A stretch of DNA of 32,743 nt from Conoideocrella luteorostrata (taxonomy: Eukaryota > Ascomycota > Sordariomycetes > Hypocreales > Clavicipitaceae): the NCBI GenBank assembly GCA_032433595.1, contig JASWJB010000406.1:1-32743 (forward strand), written 5' to 3'. The notes below the pieces were generated by a model that did not search any database, was not told the origin of the DNA, and saw only the letters and a list, made by a program, of their open reading frames with translations. Positions 28,081-32,743 of this stretch are shown piece by piece (position 1 is the stretch's first letter; each line of letters begins with the position of its first letter). The position numbers and the translations under genes are program-made.

Positions 28081-28829
28081 TAGCTATTATATATTAAAGA
28101 CTCTTGTTTAGACTTACACTATATTACTCTAAGTAATACCTTATACTATTAATATAGCTCCTAACTCTAAGTATAAATTAAGCTCTAAAGGAAAAGAGAA
28201 GAATCCCTAAGATACTATAAATATTAACTCTAATAATAAATATAATAATATAATTTAACTCCTTTAAAGTTAGATTAAATAAGCTAAATAATATATAAGT
28301 AAAATAGCTTAGTATATATAAGAATAAGCTAATATATACTAAGGCTAAATTAATAAACTTAATAAACTTACTACCTTTACTATAAAGAGCAAGGACTTAA
28401 GCAAAGTACTAAAGCTTATATTACTAGGATTATTTAATAATATTATAAGAACTTTATAATTATTTCTTACTTAGCTTTAGGCTTACTTTATATATTTTTT
28501 AGTATAATTTAAGAATAAGGCATTTAGGGTATAGTATACTATAAGTAAACTTATTAAACTAATACTCTTTTAGTTTAAACCTATATTATATAATTATATA
28601 GAGAACTTTTTTTTAAGAACCTATAAACTAAATATAGTTTATATTTTTTTATTTTATTAAGAATTTAAGAACTTTATTTATTAAATATTTAAAACTATAA
28701 ATAAAGAATAAAAGGTAAAAAGTAAATTATAAAACCTATATTAAAAGGGATTAATATTTAAATACTTTATAATATTCTTATAGATTATATTTAAACTTTT
28801 ATAGAAATAAGCTTACCTTATATCTATAT

Positions 28830-29160
28830 ATTATAAAGAACTTAAAAAAGAAGTTAAGAATAAACTCTATAAATTAAATTAATTAAATACCTTTACTAAT
28901 TATATTAGTATTATAGTATATATTAATAATAAATAGTATAAGTAATACTAAGAAAAGAATTAAGAAAGTAAGAATTAATATAGTAATATATAAAGAAACC
29001 TTAGTAACTAAGGTAAATAATAATAAGAACTTATTATATATATATATATTACTAACCTAGGATAAATAAACCTAAATATTATAAAGAAGTTTAATAAAGA
29101 AAAAGTAAAGTATTATAATTATAAGAAAAAAAGATATTTCTCTAGGGAATATAAATAACC
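28830..29160 (+). pseudogene. gag C-terminus with RIP-altered zinc knuckle
   Basis: 28836-28960 reads KELKKEVKNKLYKL then NTFTNYISIIVYINNK, the typical end of the Ty3 gag capsid. At 29111-29152 the pattern Tyr-x2-Tyr-x4-Tyr-x4-Tyr (YYNYKKKRYFSREY region) sits where Cys-x2-Cys-x4-His-x4-Cys would be; TGT/TGC-to-TAT/TAC and CAT-to-TAT account for every change. At 29227-29330 a Tyr/Asn-rich stretch with YLSNK matches the small CYDDxC-x-H-LSDK domain that follows the knuckle in many fungal gypsy gag proteins. Confidence 0.8.
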
Positions 29161-30807
29161 TAAAAAGGAATAAAAACTAGCTTTAAATAGTAAGAAATAA
29201 CTTAATAATATTAATATAAATATTAAACATTAAAACCTTAACTAAACTAAATATTATAATAATAACTATATTATATACCTTAGTAATAAATAAGGTAGTA
29301 AATAGTTTCTAAAATAGCCTAAGAAAACCTTAGCTATAATTAGTAAGATTTCTCTATAAAAAAGGGAATAAGGAACTAAACTATAATAAATTAAATAATA
29401 AACTTATTAAGAAATCTAAGTAAGAATAAATAAAGCATAATAAGTAATAAAAAAAAACCTTTAATAATAAAAAGAAAAAGCTATATAACTTCTTATATAA
29501 CTATAAGAAGAAAAAGCACTAAGTATTAATAACACTAGCTTATTTAATACTATAAATTAGGATTAAAATATACCTAAAGGTAGTAATAGTAATAATAAAT
29601 TTAACTAAGACTATAAAATATTATTATATAAAGAAAGTAATAAGGATAAATAAACTACTTTATAATATAATAAGGAATATTATAATATATAATACTAAAA
29701 TATTCTTATATAAATTAAACCTAAACCTTTTATATTTAATTAAAAATAAATATTTATTTAATATTAACCTATATTATAAGGAAAAGATATAGTAATCTTA
29801 ATTCTAAGTAATAACTTTATAGTAGTAACTATAGAATTATAAGAATTATTAGGAGAATTTAGGAATAACTTATAAATATACTTATATTATAATAAATATT
29901 ATTATATTTTATAGGTATTATATACACACTTTAAATATAAAACGCATTTTTATACTAAGGTAAGACTAAATATTTTCTTAAAATAAATAGTAAGTTATAA
30001 AATTATATAACTATACCTAGCTTATAAACTTAAAGAATAAAGAATAATACTTAAAAATAAGGAATATATTATTATCCTTAAACCTAATATAAGTATATTA
30101 CTATAGTGCTAAAATATAAGAGTATTAATACTATTATATAAAATAAATATATACTAAATATATATACTAAGAAAAGTAATTAAATAGTATTAATAAAAGA
30201 AAAATATTAACCCTTAATAATATAAATAGTTACTAGAAATAAAAGCCTATAAAATAACTAATTATAATATATATAACCTATTATAATATCTAAAATACCT
30301 AGTAAATAAGGCAAAAGAATAGTATAAATAGTAATTTAAAACACTAAAAATATATTAAGATATAAAATAATTATTTAAGTTATATAAAAAAGATAACCTT
30401 ATAAAAGCTAAGAAATTATAATAATAAAACAAGGATTACTATAATAAATAATATTAATATAATATATAAAACTACTAATAAAAATATATAGTAAATTATA
30501 AGAATTATTATTATAATTAATATATAGAAATAAAACGCTAAATATATATATAACTTATATATTTATATAAATAAAAAATAGGTTTTAAATAAGCTATTAA
30601 AAATAATAATACTATAAAATAGTATAAGGAAATTTAAAAATAAATTAATAAAGAAATTATTTTAAACTTAAAAAATAAAGTATATTATTTATAAAAGGGC
30701 TATAAACTAGCTTAATAGGAAAGAAACTAATAACTTTATATAAAACTAATAATAATAAAACATAATATAAACTAGTATTAAAAGCTAAGATTTTAGGATA
30801 TTATATA

Positions 30808-31110
30808 AAAGCACTTATAAATAGTAATATAATAAGTAACTATATCTTACCTAGAGTTATTAATTATTATTAATTATTATAAAATATAAAAAAGAAACCC
30901 TATTAACTTTATAATATTAAAGGAGAAATATTTTCTTATAATAATAAAATAATTAATATAGAAACTCCTTATTTATTATTTATTATTTAAGGATATTTTA
31001 AAACTATTATATATAATATTATAAATATATTAAAATATAATATAGTCCTAGGATATTTATAGCTAAGGGAGAGTAACTTACTAATTAACTAAAGGACTAG
31101 CTATTTACGT
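30808..31110 (+). pseudogene. retropepsin (PR) relic
   Basis: 30811-30855 reads ALINSNIISNYILPRV; Asn-Ser-Asn at 30820-30828 is the mutated catalytic Asp-Ser-Gly. 31041-31110 reads NIVLGYL, ESNLLIN and RTSYLR, matching the ILGxxWLxxxNPxIDW end of fungal gypsy proteases with stops or changed codons at the Trp, Pro and Asp positions. Confidence 0.75.
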
Positions 31111-31509
31111 TAAGATAATAGTATAAATTAATAATATTAAAATAATTTAAAAGAAATAAAATTTCGCTATAACTTAGCTATTATAAAAGTAAGCAAGATA
31201 TATAAGGCAAAAGCTAAACTTATAATAATAAAAACTATATTATAACCTAGAATAAGTTATAAATAAATAAAATTAAAGAATTATAAAATCTAAAGAGTTA
31301 TTATTACTCTAAGGAAAAACCTTATATATATTAATAATATAATAAAAAAGCTTATAAAAATAAAGAAAAGTCTTAACTTAAAAGAAAAATAACTAAATAA
31401 TATCCTAAAGGAATACTAGAAATATACTAAATTATTTTAAGAAGAACTTAATACTAAGGTACTAAAACATAGTAAATAAGATTATAAAATTATTTTAAAA
31501 GAAGAAATA

Positions 31510-32100
31510 TTAATAATATTTAATAAAATCTATAGCTTTAATAAAAAGTAATTAAAGATACTATAAAAATATATTAATAAAATATTAGCTAAAGGCTATA
31601 TATAAATATTAACTTTAAAAATAAGATATTTTATTATATTTATACTAAAGAAAAATAAAAAGTTATAACTTATTATAAATTATTAATAACTTAATAATAT
31701 TACTATTAAGGATTAAATACCTTTACTACTTATTACTAAGTTATAAAATTAATTATATAAAATAAACTAATTTATAGCTTTAAATCTTAAAAAAGCTTAT
31801 AACTTAATTTAAATTAAGAAAGGTAATAAATAAAAAATAGCTTTTAGAATAAAGTTTAAACTATTTAAATACTTAGTTATATTATTTAGATTTATAAATA
31901 TACTTATAATATTCTAAAAAATAATTAATAATATACTATAAAAATATCTTAATATTTTTATAGTTATATATTTTAATAATATCTTAATTTTCTTAAAGAA
32001 TTTTAAAGAATATAAGGAATATATATATAAGGTTTTAGTAATACTTTAAAATATAAAGTTATTAATAAAACTAAAAAAAAGCAAATTCTATATATAAGAA
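31510..32100 (+). pseudogene. reverse transcriptase relic
   Basis: From 31690 the frame shows LNNITIKD, IPLLLITK, FIALNLKKAYNLI, AFRIKFKLFKYLVILF and, at 31969-31980, Tyr-Phe-Asn-Asn in place of the catalytic Tyr-x-Asp-Asp, followed by ILIFLKNFKEYKEYIYKVL. Both catalytic aspartates are lost. Confidence 0.9.
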
Positions 32101-32743
32101 GTAAATTTCCTTAGATATATTATTTAACTTAATAAGATTTAAATAAAAAAATTAAAAGTTAAAGCTATTAAAAAATAGCTAATACTAAGAAATATTATAA
32201 AGGTATAAAGTTTCTTAGGATTTATAAACTATTACTAATAATTTATAAAAAACTTTAGAAAAATTATAACCTTATTATATAAACTTATAAAAAAAATAAA
32301 ATATAAAAATAAAGTAATTTAGTATAAAAAGCCTTTAATAATATTAAGAAACTAATACTCTTAAAACTAGTTTTAATTATATTTAATCTAGAAAAACTAG
32401 TAAAATTAAAAACTAATATATTTAACTTTACGCTAAGTATATAAATTAAGCAAAAAAATAATAATAAAAAGATATATTTAATAGCCTTTTATTTAAAGAA
32501 ACTATATAGAGTAAAACTTAATTACCTTATTTATAATAAGGAATTCCTTACTATTATTAATTTATTTAAGGAATTTTAATATTATTTATTAGGAATAAAA
32601 CACTATACTAAGGTTTATATAAATTATAAAAATATTATATATTTTTCTATAATATAATAATTAAATAAATAATAAATCTAATAAGTAAAATATCTTTTAG
32701 AATTTAATTATAAAATTACTTATTAAAAGGGATTAAAAAATAG
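32100..32743 (+). pseudogene. RT connection and RNase H relic, cut by window end
   Basis: 32095-32260 reads EVNFLRYII, then VQSFLGFINYY-type sequence (GTATAAAG for VQS), the RT thumb/connection. 32400-32743 reads NIFNFTLSI, then IAFYLKKLYRVKLNYLIYNK and NKEFLTIINLFKEF, then KVYINYKNIIYF and YLLEFNYKITY, the RNase H domain with Asp residues changed to Asn. The end of the window falls a few residues before the integrase. Confidence 0.85.

Larger units (their letters stand above)
28150..32743 (+). mobile_element. RIP-destroyed Ty3/gypsy retrotransposon, gag-pol, partial
   Basis: An unbroken run of AT-rich sequence whose plus strand still shows gag, protease, reverse transcriptase and RNase H in order. 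Nearly every in-frame stop is TAA/TAG at a place where Gln or Trp is expected, and Cys, His, Gly and Asp of known motifs have become Tyr, Lys/Arg and Asn, all explained by C-to-T/G-to-A change. The order PR-RT-RNase H and the motif forms are Ty3/gypsy; integrase lies beyond the window. The element cannot encode a working protein. The sub-entries give the landmarks. Confidence 0.9.

Overview
The window is nuclear DNA of a filamentous ascomycete. It carries short GT...AG introns with CTAAC-type branch sites, an F-box gene, a secreted S1 protease with a KR/IVGG maturation site, fungal Ty3/gypsy and MULE relics, and a 5-kb AT-rich block whose only damage type is C-to-T/G-to-A, the signature of repeat-induced point mutation (RIP). 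The 3' end of the 28S rRNA gene reads like that of Sordariomycetes, probably Hypocreales. The species cannot be named from sequence alone.

Layout. 0-2.7 kb: a candidate solo LTR, a MULE transposase C-terminus, low-complexity open frames and a ~205-bp tandem repeat. 2.8-9.4 kb: a mosaic of a degenerate ~150-190 bp repeat whose core is a TCTTTAC/GTAAAGA stem-loop (15 copies found), two other repeat blocks, a 3' fragment of the 28S rRNA gene, a 253-bp solo LTR with perfect target duplication, and two small two-exon genes (5451-5715 plus strand; 8679-7977 minus strand). The rRNA fragment suggests the repeats derive from an rDNA intergenic spacer; that is inference. 9.4-16 kb: the gene-bearing part, with a 3-exon S1 protease (11112-12102) whose frame resumes after two stops as a Cys-rich tail, and a minus-strand F-box gene (15775-14322) with a 51-bp intron and a start that is one base out of frame. 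16-21.5 kb: dispersed, partly inverted Asp/Ala/Asn-coding triplet repeats around a small gene (17103-17498), a microsatellite and a minus-strand relic of the C-terminus of an Hsp110/Sse1-type chaperone. 22.7-25 kb: a frameshifted hypothetical gene, a second plus-strand Hsp110 relic split by an ~815-bp insertion, and a second LTR of the 7.2-kb family. 26.5-27 kb: a second copy of a 96-97 bp TGT...ACA element with perfect 5-bp target duplications, then a pair of GC-rich palindromes at the edge of the AT-rich block. 27-32.7 kb: a RIP-destroyed Ty3/gypsy element (LTR, gag, protease, RT, RNase H), cut by the window end.

There is no operon-like cooperation. The window reads as a repeat-rich, gene-poor compartment in which a few host genes survive among decaying mobile DNA. 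Most open frames outside the entries below look like chance frames or opposite-strand shadows.
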